A stretch of DNA of 64,000 nt, from assembly GCF_014646255.1 (NCBI RefSeq), contig NZ_BMNC01000007.1, positions 227,771-291,770 on the forward strand. The letters are read 5' to 3'. Made by a program: the position numbers and the translations under genes. Of this stretch, positions 38,798 through 47,281 are shown piece by piece (within the stretch, counting starts at the first letter, position 1; each line of letters opens with the position of its first letter). Below the pieces are notes generated by a model. It did no database searches, was not told the DNA's origin, and was given only the letters and a program-made list of their open reading frames with translations. This DNA is from Lentzea pudingi. GTDB taxonomy: Bacteria > Actinomycetota > Actinomycetes > Mycobacteriales > Pseudonocardiaceae.

Positions 38798-39460
38798 GTG
38801 ACCGCTTACGACGTGGCTCGTCGCCTGCCCGACATCCCGGAACTGCGTGCGCTGTGCCGTTCGCTGGCTGCGTTGGACGTGGTGTTGAGTCCTGGCAGCG
38901 ATGACCGGCACCACCTCTACGACGCCGCTTGGGCGCCGGGTGAGGAGTTGGCGTCCATGTGGAACGGCTCCGGCGACGAGTACTCGATCGTGTTCACGGC
39001 CGCAGGAGCGTACGTGCGCGGGTTTGACCACGAGTCGCCCATGAGTCCTTATGCCACGGACGACGGGAAGCCGTGGCCTGGTGTTCTGGATGCGGTGCCG
39101 GACGTGTTCCGGGCGTGCGTCGAGGAGCCGGCGTTCTCCGACGAGCCCGGCATGCCGACCGTGACGGTGTGTCTGTGGCGCGAGCACGGTGACACCGCCT
39201 GGCGGCACGGAGACGTCGACTTTCCCGGCGACGGTGATGACGGGGCCGACTGGATGTTCGCACTGCTGACCGACGGCACGCCCGAGGCGTTCCAGGAGTG
39301 GGCGCAGGACTACTACGAGATGCCGGTCGACCTCGGCGCGGTGCGGCACGTCTTCGCCGGGCAGCCGTTGACCGCGCAGGTCGTGGCCGCGCTCAACCCC
39401 TCCACCACCCTGGCCGACGTCGCCGACGACGTGGCCGAGACCGGCTATCCGATCCACTGA
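38798..39460 (+). CDS. Hypothetical protein
   Basis: A 220-residue acidic soluble protein, unrecognised. It is rich in Asp, Glu and Trp, with segments DDRHHLYDAAWAPGEELASM, GAYVRGFDHESPMSPYA, LWREHGDTAWRHGDVDFP and FQEWAQDYYEMPVDLGAVRHVF. No signal, membrane helix or catalytic motif is seen. The overall look recalls small cytoplasmic SUKH/immunity-type or unnamed conserved proteins, but I cannot assign it. GTG 38798 is the likely start; a TTG at 38786 is in frame. The glycosyltransferase gene follows after 14 bp, so the two may be cotranscribed. Confidence 0.6.
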   Translation: MTAYDVARRLPDIPELRALCRSLAALDVVLSPGSDDRHHLYDAAWAPGEELASMWNGSGDEYSIVFTAAGAYVRGFDHESPMSPYATDDGKPWPGVLDAVPDVFRACVEEPAFSDEPGMPTVTVCLWREHGDTAWRHGDVDFPGDGDDGADWMFALLTDGTPEAFQEWAQDYYEMPVDLGAVRHVFAGQPLTAQVVAALNPSTTLADVADDVAETGYPIH

Positions 39461-39474
39461 GGAGAGTCCGAAGA

Positions 39475-40668
39475 ATGCGTGTGTTGTTGTCGACCCGCGG
39501 GTCGCGCGGGGACGTCGAACCGATGGCGGCGCTGGCGGTGCGGCTGCGCGACCTCGGGGCCGAGGCGCTGGTGTGTGCGCCGCCCGACGACGAGTTCGCC
39601 GCTGTGCTGGCTCGGGCCGGTGTGCCGTTCGTGCCGGTGGGGCGGTCGCAACGGTCGCTGCTCGAGGGCGCCGGCTCCGGGGACATGGCGCAGCGGGTGG
39701 CCGAGATGGTCGCGACGACCTACGAGGCGGTGGTCGCGGCGGCCGAGGGATGTGACGTCGTGGTGGCCACCGGGATGTTCCCCGCTGTGGCGGGGGCGCG
39801 TGCGGCGGCGGAGAAGCTCGGGCTGCGGTACGTCTACACGTGCTTCCAGCCGACGATGTTGCCCTCGCCGCACCACCCGCCGTTCGAGTACCCGGGGCGC
39901 CCGCATCCGGCCGGCGTCGAGGACAACCGGGTGCTGTGGGACCTCGACGCCGAGAACATGAACGCCCTGTTCGGCGGGCCGGTCAACGAGCATCGGAGGT
40001 CGGTCGGGCTGGCGCCGGTCGGCAACCTGCGCGATCACCTGTTCACCGAACGGCCGTGGCTCGCCACCGATCCGACGTTGAGTCCCTGGGTGTTGCCCGC
40101 GGACCTGGACGTCGTGCAGACCGGCGCGTGGGTCCTGCCCGACGAACGGCCGCTGCCCGCCGATCTCGAAGCGTTCCTGGACGCCGGTGCGCCGCCGGTC
40201 TACGTCGGGTTCGGCAGCATGCCGGTGGCGAAGGACATCGCGAAAACGGCCGTCGAGGCTGTTCGCGCGCAACGACACCGGGTTCTGCTGGCACGCGGCT
40301 GGGCCGGACTCACCCAGGTCGACGACGGCGACGACTGCTTCGTGGTCGGCGAGGTCAACCAGCAGGCGCTGTTCCGCCGGGTCGCGGCGGTGGTGCACCA
40401 CGGCGGCGCAGGCACGATGACGGCCGCGGCGACCGCGGGTGCTCCGCAGGTCGTGGTGCCGCAGATGGTGGACCAGCCGTACTACGCGCGGCGCGTGGCC
40501 GACCTCGAGATCGGCGTGGCCCACGACGGGCCCGCGCCGACCGTCGACTCCCTGGCAGCGGCACTGGGGTCGGCTCTCGAAGCGGACGTCCGGGAACGGG
40601 CAGCGGCCGTGGCGCGCGAGATCCGGAGCGACGGAGCGGTGGTGGCCGCGAAGGCACTGCTGGCGTGA
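39475..40668 (+). CDS. Macrolide/glycopeptide-type glycosyltransferase (GT1)
   Basis: A 397-residue GT-B glycosyltransferase. The N-terminal acceptor domain begins MRVLLSTRGSRGDVEPMAALA, the hallmark of vancomycin-GtfB and sterol glucosyltransferase relatives. The C-terminal donor domain has VYVGFGSMPV, VVHHGGAGTMTAAATAGAPQVVVPQMVDQPYYA, with the HHGGAGT nucleotide-sugar motif. It would transfer a sugar from a UDP- or TDP-sugar to a small molecule, often for antibiotic modification or self-resistance. GGAGAG precedes ATG 39475. No biosynthetic cluster surrounds it. Confidence 0.9.
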   Translation: MRVLLSTRGSRGDVEPMAALAVRLRDLGAEALVCAPPDDEFAAVLARAGVPFVPVGRSQRSLLEGAGSGDMAQRVAEMVATTYEAVVAAAEGCDVVVATGMFPAVAGARAAAEKLGLRYVYTCFQPTMLPSPHHPPFEYPGRPHPAGVEDNRVLWDLDAENMNALFGGPVNEHRRSVGLAPVGNLRDHLFTERPWLATDPTLSPWVLPADLDVVQTGAWVLPDERPLPADLEAFLDAGAPPVYVGFGSMPVAKDIAKTAVEAVRAQRHRVLLARGWAGLTQVDDGDDCFVVGEVNQQALFRRVAAVVHHGGAGTMTAAATAGAPQVVVPQMVDQPYYARRVADLEIGVAHDGPAPTVDSLAAALGSALEADVRERAAAVAREIRSDGAVVAAKALLA

Positions 40669-40712
40669 CGGGGCTGCCCGGACACGCACAGCACGAACAC
40701 CCCCGAACGGCA

Positions 40713-40750
40713 CTGAGCCCCAGCGACACCGTCGTGTCGCTGGGGCTCAG
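40713..40750. terminator. Bidirectional terminator, perfect 17-bp stem
   Basis: CTGAGCCCCAGCGACAC (40713-40729) pairs perfectly with 40734-40750 around the tetraloop CGTC; CTTCTTA follows. It lies 45 bp after the glycosyltransferase stop and 55 bp before the stop of the converging repeat protein. Confidence 0.88.
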
Positions 40751-40804
40751 CTTCTTACCGGAGGGAGGGTGTTGCGTACTGCGGGGTGTGGTGCGGGGTG
40801 TTGC

Positions 40805-43800
40805 TCAGAGCGAGCCGGTGACCTTCTGGAACAGGTTGGCCGGGTCGATCATGGCCAGCGCCGGGGCGTCGAACGGCAGCTGCGGGAGCGCGCGCTCGTC
40901 GGCGTTCGGGGCGAGGCCCTGGGTCGGGTTCAGGTTCAGACCCGAGATGGAGGCCGGACCGTCGACGGGCAGCACGGGCAGTGCGGGCATCGAACGCTCG
41001 GTCGGGAGCGCGGGCAGCTGCACGGGCACCGGCAGGGCCGGGGCGGTCACCGGGAGGGACGGCAGCGAACGCCCGGTGGCACCGGCCGGGACGATGCGCT
41101 TCGCGGCGTCGAGCAGCTGGCCCAGCGGCAGGCCCTGGACGTTCGGGGTGATGCTGCCGGTGCCGCCGTTGATCGGCAGGGCGGAGCGCTCCTTCGCCAG
41201 ACCGGGCAGAGCCGGGGTGGGCAGCTGGCCGGTCATGGCCGCCAGGCCAGCCGGGTTCGGGAGCTGGTTGACGGGCAGCTTGCCGTTGAGACCGTTGAGA
41301 CCGTTGAGGCCGCCGAGACCGTTGAGACCGCCGATGCCGTTGAGTCCCTTGAGGCCGCCGATGCCGTGGAACGCCGGAACCTCGTTGGCCTTCAACAGGC
41401 TGTCGACACCCTTGGGGAGCTCCAGGCCCTTGAGCTGCGTGGCGCGCAGCGTGCCCTCGGTGTCCTCGCCGGTGAGCTGCGTGTCGTCGTCCACGCCCTC
41501 CGTGATCGCCTGGCCGACGACCTCGACGGGGATGCGGGCGAGCTTGGCGGCCACCTCGACGGGGACGGTCATCTCGCGGGCGGTCAGCGGTCCGCTGCCC
41601 TCCGTGAGCATCTCGCCGCCGGCCTTGGTGTACGAGGCCTTGTCGGTGATCGTCGTCGCGTTGCCGGCGACGGCGACCGCGTCCGCGTACACGCCGGCGA
41701 AGGCGTTGGCGGGGACGTGGACCAGGTTGCCGGAGACCGAGGCGTCCTCAGCCGAGGTGTAGCTGTCGGCACCGGACACGACGTTGGTGGCGGACACCAC
41801 GTCGGAGTTGGTGATGCCGGCCGCCGCGACCGTGTTGCCCGGAACCGCCGGGAGCACGGCCGGCTGCGCGCCGACCAGGTTGCCGGAGACGGCACCCTTG
41901 TCACCGTTGCTGTTGACGTCGCCACCGGCGACCGAGCTGAGGTCGTTGGTGGAGAAGGCGTCGACGTTGCTGCCGCCGCCGACCGACCAGCCGAGCACCT
42001 GGGTGCCGGTCGCGACCGGAGCCGAGACGGCGTTGCCCGCGATGGAGCCGTTCTCGCCGGTGCTGATGGCGTCGCCGCCGGCCTTCATGTCGGTGGTGTT
42101 GTCGCCCGTGGTCTCGTTGTTGCCCACCAGGGTGACGCCGTCGGCGAAGACCTGGGCCGGCGTCGAGGTCGGGACCTGGACGATGTTGCCGGACACCGAG
42201 CTCTTCTTGCCGGTGGCCAGCGGGTCGTCACCGGCCTTGACGGTGGTGTCGTTCGCCGAGTCGGACCTGGTGTTGCCCACCAGGCCGGCGGTGACCGCGA
42301 AGACCTGCGGTGCGGCGGCGGTGGGAGCGGTCACGATGTTGCTCGAGACCGTGCCGTTGTCGTCGACGGTGTTCGGCTTGCCGCTGGAGCGGACGTGCTT
42401 GACCTCGTCGGCCGAGCCGGACGCCTGACCACCGAGCGCCCCCGCGAGGCCGTAGACCTCGGCGGGGGTGGCGAACGGCGCCGACACGACGTTGCCGCCG
42501 ACCACGGAGTCGTTGCCGAGCGTGCCCTGGTAGCCGCTGGTCGTCGAGGTGACGTCGTTCTCGCAGGTGCCCGCGGCCTGACCGGCCAGGGTCGCACCGT
42601 TGCCGCACCCGTCCACGGCGGTGGCGGGCGGGGCGTCGACGAGGTTGCCGGACAGAACCGACTTGTCGCCGTTGCTGTAGACGTCGCCGCCCGCGTTGGA
42701 CTTCGCGTCGTTCACGTGCTCGGTGGCCGCGTTGCCGACCAAGGACGCCCCGTTGCCACCCACGGACGCGGGGAGCGAGATGGGTGCGCCGGCGATGTTG
42801 CCGGAAGCCGTGGAGCCGTAGCCGTTGCTGTTGAGGTCGCCACCGGCACGCGAGGTGTTGGTCGTCTCGCTGACGGCCTTCGAGTTGCCACCCGCGGCAC
42901 CGGCGTTGTCGTCGACCGTGATCGGGCCGGCGAGAGACGGCGCGGCGACGTTGCCGGCCAGCGTGGCGGGGTCACCCGTGGTCCACGTCCTGCCACCGGC
43001 GTCGGCGGTACCGCGCTGCACGGAGTCGGTCGCGGCGTTGCCCGCGGCGGCGGCCGAGTTGCCGTTCACCTCGAACAGCGGTGCCAGCGGGACCGGCACG
43101 GCGTTGCCGGAGATCGAGCCGCTGTTGCCGCTGGTGGTGACGCCGCCCTTGGAGGAGGCGAACGTGTCGGCGGTGGAGTTGGCGTTGGCGATGCCCGCCG
43201 CGCCCACACCGTTGCCGGTGATCTGAACCGGGGTCGCACCCTGCTGGGCGATGACGTTGCCGGAGAGCGAGCCCTTTTCGCCGCTGGTCCTGATGTCGCC
43301 GCCGGTCGTGGAGACCTGCTTGGCGTCAGTGCTGGTCCCGGCGTTGCCGCCGGCCCCGATCGCGTTGCCGGTCAGCTGGACCGGGAGCGCGTGGTTGGCG
43401 GCGACGACGTTGCCGGCGAGAGCCTGGCCCGCGCCGTCCGTGACGATCGTGCCGTTGCGGTGGGTGGTCTGCGAGCAGTCGCCGGACGCCTCGGTGTCCG
43501 CGAGGACCGCGATCGCGTTGCCGCAGATGTTGATCGGCACATCGGCGTGCCCCTGAACCGTGTTGCCGCGCACCAGGTGCTGGAACGAGGTGCCCTGCAG
43601 GCGCTCGCCGACCTGACGAACCAGCGGGTTCGCGACGGGAGCGGCGGTGCGGGCCGGCACCGCGCTGGTGACGCGGTCCGTGCTGATCGTGCGGTCCACC
43701 TTGGGGACCGTGATCTCCTTGACCGGCGTGGCCAACTTGTTCTGGTCCGCCTTGAGCGGCACGGCGGCCGCGACGTCGACGGCCGGAGGCGCTGCGTCCG

Positions 43801-43900
43801 GGTCGACGTTCTCCTGGGCAGAAGCGATGCCCGTACCGAGCATCAGCAAACCACCAGTGACAAACGCGGTCTGAAGTCCGCGCTTTGCCCAGGTCTGCAT
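40805..43900 (-). CDS. Giant secreted chaplin-like repeat protein
   Basis: A 1031-residue exported protein. The signal peptide is residues 1-28 (TAFVTGGLLMLGTGIASA). Residues 110-771 consist of thirteen tandem repeats of 51 residues, each starting like SGNVV-x-x-P and continuing P-x-x-V-x-GN-x-x-x-x-x-GN, the pattern of chaplin domains (aerial-hypha amyloid proteins). Only repeats 1 (Cys126, Cys142) and 7 (Cys432, Cys446) keep the chaplin cysteine pair. Behind the repeats come a GLNG-type low-complexity stretch (about 845-874) and a Leu/Pro-rich tail without membrane anchor. It is probably a surface or matrix protein. AAGGAG precedes the ATG. Confidence 0.75.
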   Translation of the reverse strand: MQTWAKRGLQTAFVTGGLLMLGTGIASAQENVDPDAAPPAVDVAAAVPLKADQNKLATPVKEITVPKVDRTISTDRVTSAVPARTAAPVANPLVRQVGERLQGTSFQHLVRGNTVQGHADVPINICGNAIAVLADTEASGDCSQTTHRNGTIVTDGAGQALAGNVVAANHALPVQLTGNAIGAGGNAGTSTDAKQVSTTGGDIRTSGEKGSLSGNVIAQQGATPVQITGNGVGAAGIANANSTADTFASSKGGVTTSGNSGSISGNAVPVPLAPLFEVNGNSAAAAGNAATDSVQRGTADAGGRTWTTGDPATLAGNVAAPSLAGPITVDDNAGAAGGNSKAVSETTNTSRAGGDLNSNGYGSTASGNIAGAPISLPASVGGNGASLVGNAATEHVNDAKSNAGGDVYSNGDKSVLSGNLVDAPPATAVDGCGNGATLAGQAAGTCENDVTSTTSGYQGTLGNDSVVGGNVVSAPFATPAEVYGLAGALGGQASGSADEVKHVRSSGKPNTVDDNGTVSSNIVTAPTAAAPQVFAVTAGLVGNTRSDSANDTTVKAGDDPLATGKKSSVSGNIVQVPTSTPAQVFADGVTLVGNNETTGDNTTDMKAGGDAISTGENGSIAGNAVSAPVATGTQVLGWSVGGGSNVDAFSTNDLSSVAGGDVNSNGDKGAVSGNLVGAQPAVLPAVPGNTVAAAGITNSDVVSATNVVSGADSYTSAEDASVSGNLVHVPANAFAGVYADAVAVAGNATTITDKASYTKAGGEMLTEGSGPLTAREMTVPVEVAAKLARIPVEVVGQAITEGVDDDTQLTGEDTEGTLRATQLKGLELPKGVDSLLKANEVPAFHGIGGLKGLNGIGGLNGLGGLNGLNGLNGKLPVNQLPNPAGLAAMTGQLPTPALPGLAKERSALPINGGTGSITPNVQGLPLGQLLDAAKRIVPAGATGRSLPSLPVTAPALPVPVQLPALPTERSMPALPVLPVDGPASISGLNLNPTQGLAPNADERALPQLPFDAPALAMIDPANLFQKVTGSL
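41588..43573 (-). repeat. Thirteen 153-bp coding repeats
   Basis: The array encodes thirteen consecutive 51-residue units with no length variation (only the last is one residue shorter by my alignment). Units share spaced residues (S-G-N at 2-4, V at 6, P at 9 and 13, G-N at 18-19, G at 25, AGGD near 39-42), but differ elsewhere, so at DNA level they are diverged. Confidence 0.85.
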
Positions 43901-44030
43901 TAGAACTCCTTCTTTGGGGTTCCCGTCAGTGAGCGACGGGGGCTCAAGGGGGTGGGGCCGAAACGCGCAGGGGAAAGCGCGTCATCACCGGGAGGAGTCG
44001 CACGCGGTGATCGACCGAGTTGAGCGCAAG

Positions 44031-44092
44031 AAAAAAGCGCGACGGTCGACTTCCGGACAGCCAGGGGAGGAGGGCTGTCGCGGACCGCGCGC
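44031..44092 (-). terminator. Intrinsic terminator with T6 run
   Basis: On the minus strand an outer GC stem (GCGCGCGGTC with GACCGTCGCGC, one bulge) encloses an inner GACAGCC/GGCTGTC stem and is followed by TTTTTT (44036-44031). It begins 6 bp after the stop of the gene at 44098, ending that transcript before the repeat-protein gene. Confidence 0.8.
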
Positions 44093-44097
44093 TGAAA

Positions 44098-44832
44098 TCA
44101 GTCGGGGTTGATACCGGGCTGCTTGCCCGGCGTCACGGTGACCTCGTCGGTGGACGGCGCGAGAGCGCGCGTCGACGAGATGCCGTGAGCGTCACCGGGT
44201 GCAGCGGAGGCAGCGATCAGGCTGCCCTTGGCAGAACCAGAACCGTCGCTGCACGAAGTGCACTGCACCGGCGCGGGGGCCGGGACGGGCAGCTTCGGGA
44301 ACGGGTTGCTGGGCAGGGACGGACGCTGCTCGGAGGGCACGACGACGTCGTTGTGCTCCAACAGATCCGTCCAGCTGCCACCGGACGTGCCGGTGAACTG
44401 CGAGACCACGGGTGCCGGCGACTGGACGGCATCCGTGGCGGGGGCCGGGATCTCCGGGAACGTGACGTCCATGGCCCGCTCGGTGGCGGGGCTGCTGGAC
44501 TGACCGATCCTGGTGACCTGCGGCAGGATTCGAGCGGCGATCTGGTCGACCGCCTGGGAGACCTGCACGTCCGGCAGGGCGGCGCGAGCCTTCTCCTGCT
44601 CGGCGCGCAAGGTCTCGTCGAGCTTGTGCACCGCCTCGGCAGCGGGAACGACGACCGGCAGCGTCTCGTCCGTCTTGGCGACGATCTTGCTGACGACGTC
44701 GAGCTGCTGCGCGTCGGCAGCGGGCACGGTGTCGGCCGCGCTGGCCGACGTCGTGGTGAGCGCCCAGGCAACGGCCGTTCCCGCGATCGCCCCACCGACG
44801 GCGAGCAGCGCTCGGGTGGCGAAGCGGCGCAT
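44098..44832 (-). CDS. Small secreted protein of unknown function
   Basis: A 244-residue exported protein with a signal peptide at residues 1-37 (FATRALLAVGGAIAGTAVAWALTTTSASA). A helical stretch of about 80 residues (DAQQLDVVSKIVAK, VHKLDETLRAEQEKARAAL) is followed by a Pro/Ala-rich, probably extended part with CTSC near residue 195. I do not recognise it. ATG 44832 is chosen for the signal peptide; the frame is open for 56 further codons upstream. It precedes the chaplin-like gene on the same strand but is separated from it by a T6 terminator. Confidence 0.7.
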   Translation of the reverse strand: MRRFATRALLAVGGAIAGTAVAWALTTTSASAADTVPAADAQQLDVVSKIVAKTDETLPVVVPAAEAVHKLDETLRAEQEKARAALPDVQVSQAVDQIAARILPQVTRIGQSSSPATERAMDVTFPEIPAPATDAVQSPAPVVSQFTGTSGGSWTDLLEHNDVVVPSEQRPSLPSNPFPKLPVPAPAPVQCTSCSDGSGSAKGSLIAASAAPGDAHGISSTRALAPSTDEVTVTPGKQPGINPD

Positions 44833-45024
44833 GCCGTTCGCTCCCGTCTTCGCTCGCAGACCAGTGGAGAACAACGCGGGAAACCTCGCTACTCGGTGGC
44901 GCTCAAGGGATTCGCCGACGATCCAGCTGATCGAGTCGACGTCGGCGACTCTGCCAGTCCATCCACCCCGAATGCACGCTCTGAGCGCTCGGTTAACCAC
45001 ATCGTGTGAACGGCTTCCCTTGCC

Positions 45025-47202
45025 TCACACCCGTTTCAGCACCCGTGCGGCTCCGGCCGCCGCGGTCGACGCGAGGACCCATCCGACGGCCACGAGCAGC
45101 GAGGATATCCATTGCGACGCACCGGTGAACTGCCACTTGCCGTCGTGGCCGAAGTCGATGATCGGGATCAGGAGGTCGAGGGCGAGCAACGCGGCGTTCC
45201 ACACCGGGTCCTCGTCCTTGTTGAGCTTGACCATGGGGTGCCAGGCGAACCAGAGCGCACCGAAGAGCCAGAAGACGGCGAGCCAGCAGATCGCGAGCCA
45301 GGGCCGGTAGCCGTAGCCGACCGTCCACCGCTGCACGACGCCCCAGACCCGCCCCGCACGGCCGAGTTCGGAGTAACGACGCCGCTGCTTCTCCAACTGG
45401 ACCTTCTGCGCGAGCTCCTCCTCGCCGCCCTGCTGGTAGACGGCGGCGAGCTGTTCGTACGGTCCGGGCGCGAAGTCGGGCTGCACCTTGAGCAACCACT
45501 GGAGCCGGGTCTGCACCGGCACGTCCGGGTCGGCGGTGATGCCGGCGAACTCGAAGTCGTCCACGGCGACGCCGCCCTCGGCTGCCCACAGCCCCGGCCC
45601 GTCGGTCACCGACACCGCTTTGAGGCGGCTCAGCACCACCTTCCCCTTGGGCTGCTGCCCCTCGGGGATGTGCAGGCGGAACTGGTGGACGGTGAGGCCG
45701 TAGGCGTTGAGCGCGATGTCCGCGGCGGTCGAGCCGAGGTGCGAGTCGCTGAACGTGGCCATCTTGCCGACCTCGCCCAGCCGGATCCGGACGCCGCCGA
45801 CCGCGGTGAACCCGCGGCTGCACAGGAGGTCCTTGCCGATCGTGATGGCGCGGGCGTCCAGCGACGGCTTCTGCGTGCCGTTCGCCCGGAGCCGCGGGAG
45901 GGTCAGCTCGGCGCCGGACATGTCGAGCGTGGAACCGATGTTCGCGTTCTGCAGCCGGACCGAGCCCTTGGCCTTCAGCTCGCGCAGGAAGAGCGTGCCG
46001 CCGACCTGGAGGCGGTCGGCGAACAGGACGTCGATGCCCGGCCCGTGCAACGAGACGCCGGACATGCTGGCGCTGCCCATGATGTGCGCGTTGGACAACC
46101 GCACCTGGCCGTAGGTGTGCAACGGCTGCGAACGGGTGCCCGCGCCGTTGACCGCGCTACGGGCCTCGACGTCGCCACGCACCTGCATGCCGTCCGCGTG
46201 CAGTGCGACGGGGATGCGGTTCGTGACGTCGCCGGCGAGCTCCTCGGCGACCTCGCGCGGCCCGATCACCGCGCCGGACAGCCGGAGGTAGCCGCCGATG
46301 CTCGCGTTGGGCAGCCGGACCGTGCCGGTGCTCGTGAAGCCGTCGTCGAGCTCGAGGTTGCCCTCGACCCGGATGCGGTCGGCCACGAGCGTCGCGGCCT
46401 CGTCCGCGGACCCGTGCGGCAGGACCAGCACCTGGTTGTCGACGCGGTGGGCGGAGTTGAGGCGGGCGCCGGTGAACTCGACGTTCCCGTTGACGCGCGC
46501 GCCGTCGAACAGCACCCGTCCGTCCGCGGTGAAGCGGCCGCCCTCGGCGTTGCAGAAGACGTTGCCCACGACGACGATCCCGGACGCGTCGAGCGCGTCC
46601 TTGCCGGTGTTGATCAACCGCGCGCCGCCGAGGTGGACGCTGCCGCCGATCGACGCACCCCTGAGCCTCACCTCACCTCGCGCGCGCATCGCGATGGCCT
46701 GGACCGAGCCGCTGACCCTGATCCGGGCACCGAGCAGCGCGTGGTCGGTGTCGGACCGCAGCACCGAGCCGGCGAGTCTCAAGGTGCCGTCGACGGCGGC
46801 GTCGGTGAGGTCGACGGTGCCGGTGCAGGTGAACCCGGCCTCGAGGACGAGGTCGCTGAAGACCCTGAGATTGCGGCCCTGCAGGCCGGGCACGCGGGTG
46901 CCGCGCAACCGCAGGCCGATGAGCCGGGCCATCCGGAGGTCGAGCGGCTCCTCGAACGTGCAGTGGGTGAGGTCGATCACCCGCGTGACGCGGGTGCCCT
47001 CGAGTTCGAACTTGCCGGTGATCCGCGCGTTGCGAAGCCTCAGAGCGGGTAGTCCCTTGCGCGGGACGCGGTACAGACCGGTCAGCAGACCGGTGAGCAC
47101 CTCGCCGCGAGCGCTCTGTCCGGTCAGGTCGATCTCGGTACCACCCGCGTAAGCCGCTGCGACCTGGCGCTCGACTTCGGTCAAGTCTTCCGGCTTGATC
47201 AC
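45025..47202 (-). CDS. Membrane protein with beta-solenoid-like repeats
   Basis: A 725-residue protein. After a short helical start (MIKPEDLTEVERQVAAAYAGG), residues of about 30-560 are built from irregular units resembling G-x-V-R-L-x-x-A-x-I-G-G-x-L-x-L-x-G-A, as in bactofilin- or pentapeptide-like beta-helices. A helical segment (about 590-640) with EQLAAVYQQGGEEELAQKVQLEKQRRR precedes two transmembrane helices near 650-670 and 698-720. Similar streptomycete proteins are annotated only as hypothetical or membrane-associated. The solenoid is probably cytoplasmic, since no signal peptide exists. Role unknown. Confidence 0.7.
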   Translation of the reverse strand: MIKPEDLTEVERQVAAAYAGGTEIDLTGQSARGEVLTGLLTGLYRVPRKGLPALRLRNARITGKFELEGTRVTRVIDLTHCTFEEPLDLRMARLIGLRLRGTRVPGLQGRNLRVFSDLVLEAGFTCTGTVDLTDAAVDGTLRLAGSVLRSDTDHALLGARIRVSGSVQAIAMRARGEVRLRGASIGGSVHLGGARLINTGKDALDASGIVVVGNVFCNAEGGRFTADGRVLFDGARVNGNVEFTGARLNSAHRVDNQVLVLPHGSADEAATLVADRIRVEGNLELDDGFTSTGTVRLPNASIGGYLRLSGAVIGPREVAEELAGDVTNRIPVALHADGMQVRGDVEARSAVNGAGTRSQPLHTYGQVRLSNAHIMGSASMSGVSLHGPGIDVLFADRLQVGGTLFLRELKAKGSVRLQNANIGSTLDMSGAELTLPRLRANGTQKPSLDARAITIGKDLLCSRGFTAVGGVRIRLGEVGKMATFSDSHLGSTAADIALNAYGLTVHQFRLHIPEGQQPKGKVVLSRLKAVSVTDGPGLWAAEGGVAVDDFEFAGITADPDVPVQTRLQWLLKVQPDFAPGPYEQLAAVYQQGGEEELAQKVQLEKQRRRYSELGRAGRVWGVVQRWTVGYGYRPWLAICWLAVFWLFGALWFAWHPMVKLNKDEDPVWNAALLALDLLIPIIDFGHDGKWQFTGASQWISSLLVAVGWVLASTAAAGAARVLKRV

Positions 47203-47281
47203 TTCGTCCTCCCCTGACGAGTTGGATCATCCCTGGTGGAGTTCCGGCTTGGCGAGGGTCCGAACAGTTAACGTGAGGCAC

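Noticed and set aside
39475..40668. Natural-product gene cluster around the glycosyltransferase
   Set aside because: No polyketide synthase, NRPS, deoxysugar or tailoring genes nearby.
41588..43573. CRISPR array
   Set aside because: The 153-bp repeats are in-frame coding units with diverged DNA and no spacers.
40439..43903. 1154-codon plus-strand open frame opposite the repeat protein
   Set aside because: It mirrors the chaplin-like gene. The opposite strand has the signal peptide, ribosome-binding site and ordered repeats, while this one is Arg/Val/Asp-rich shadow.
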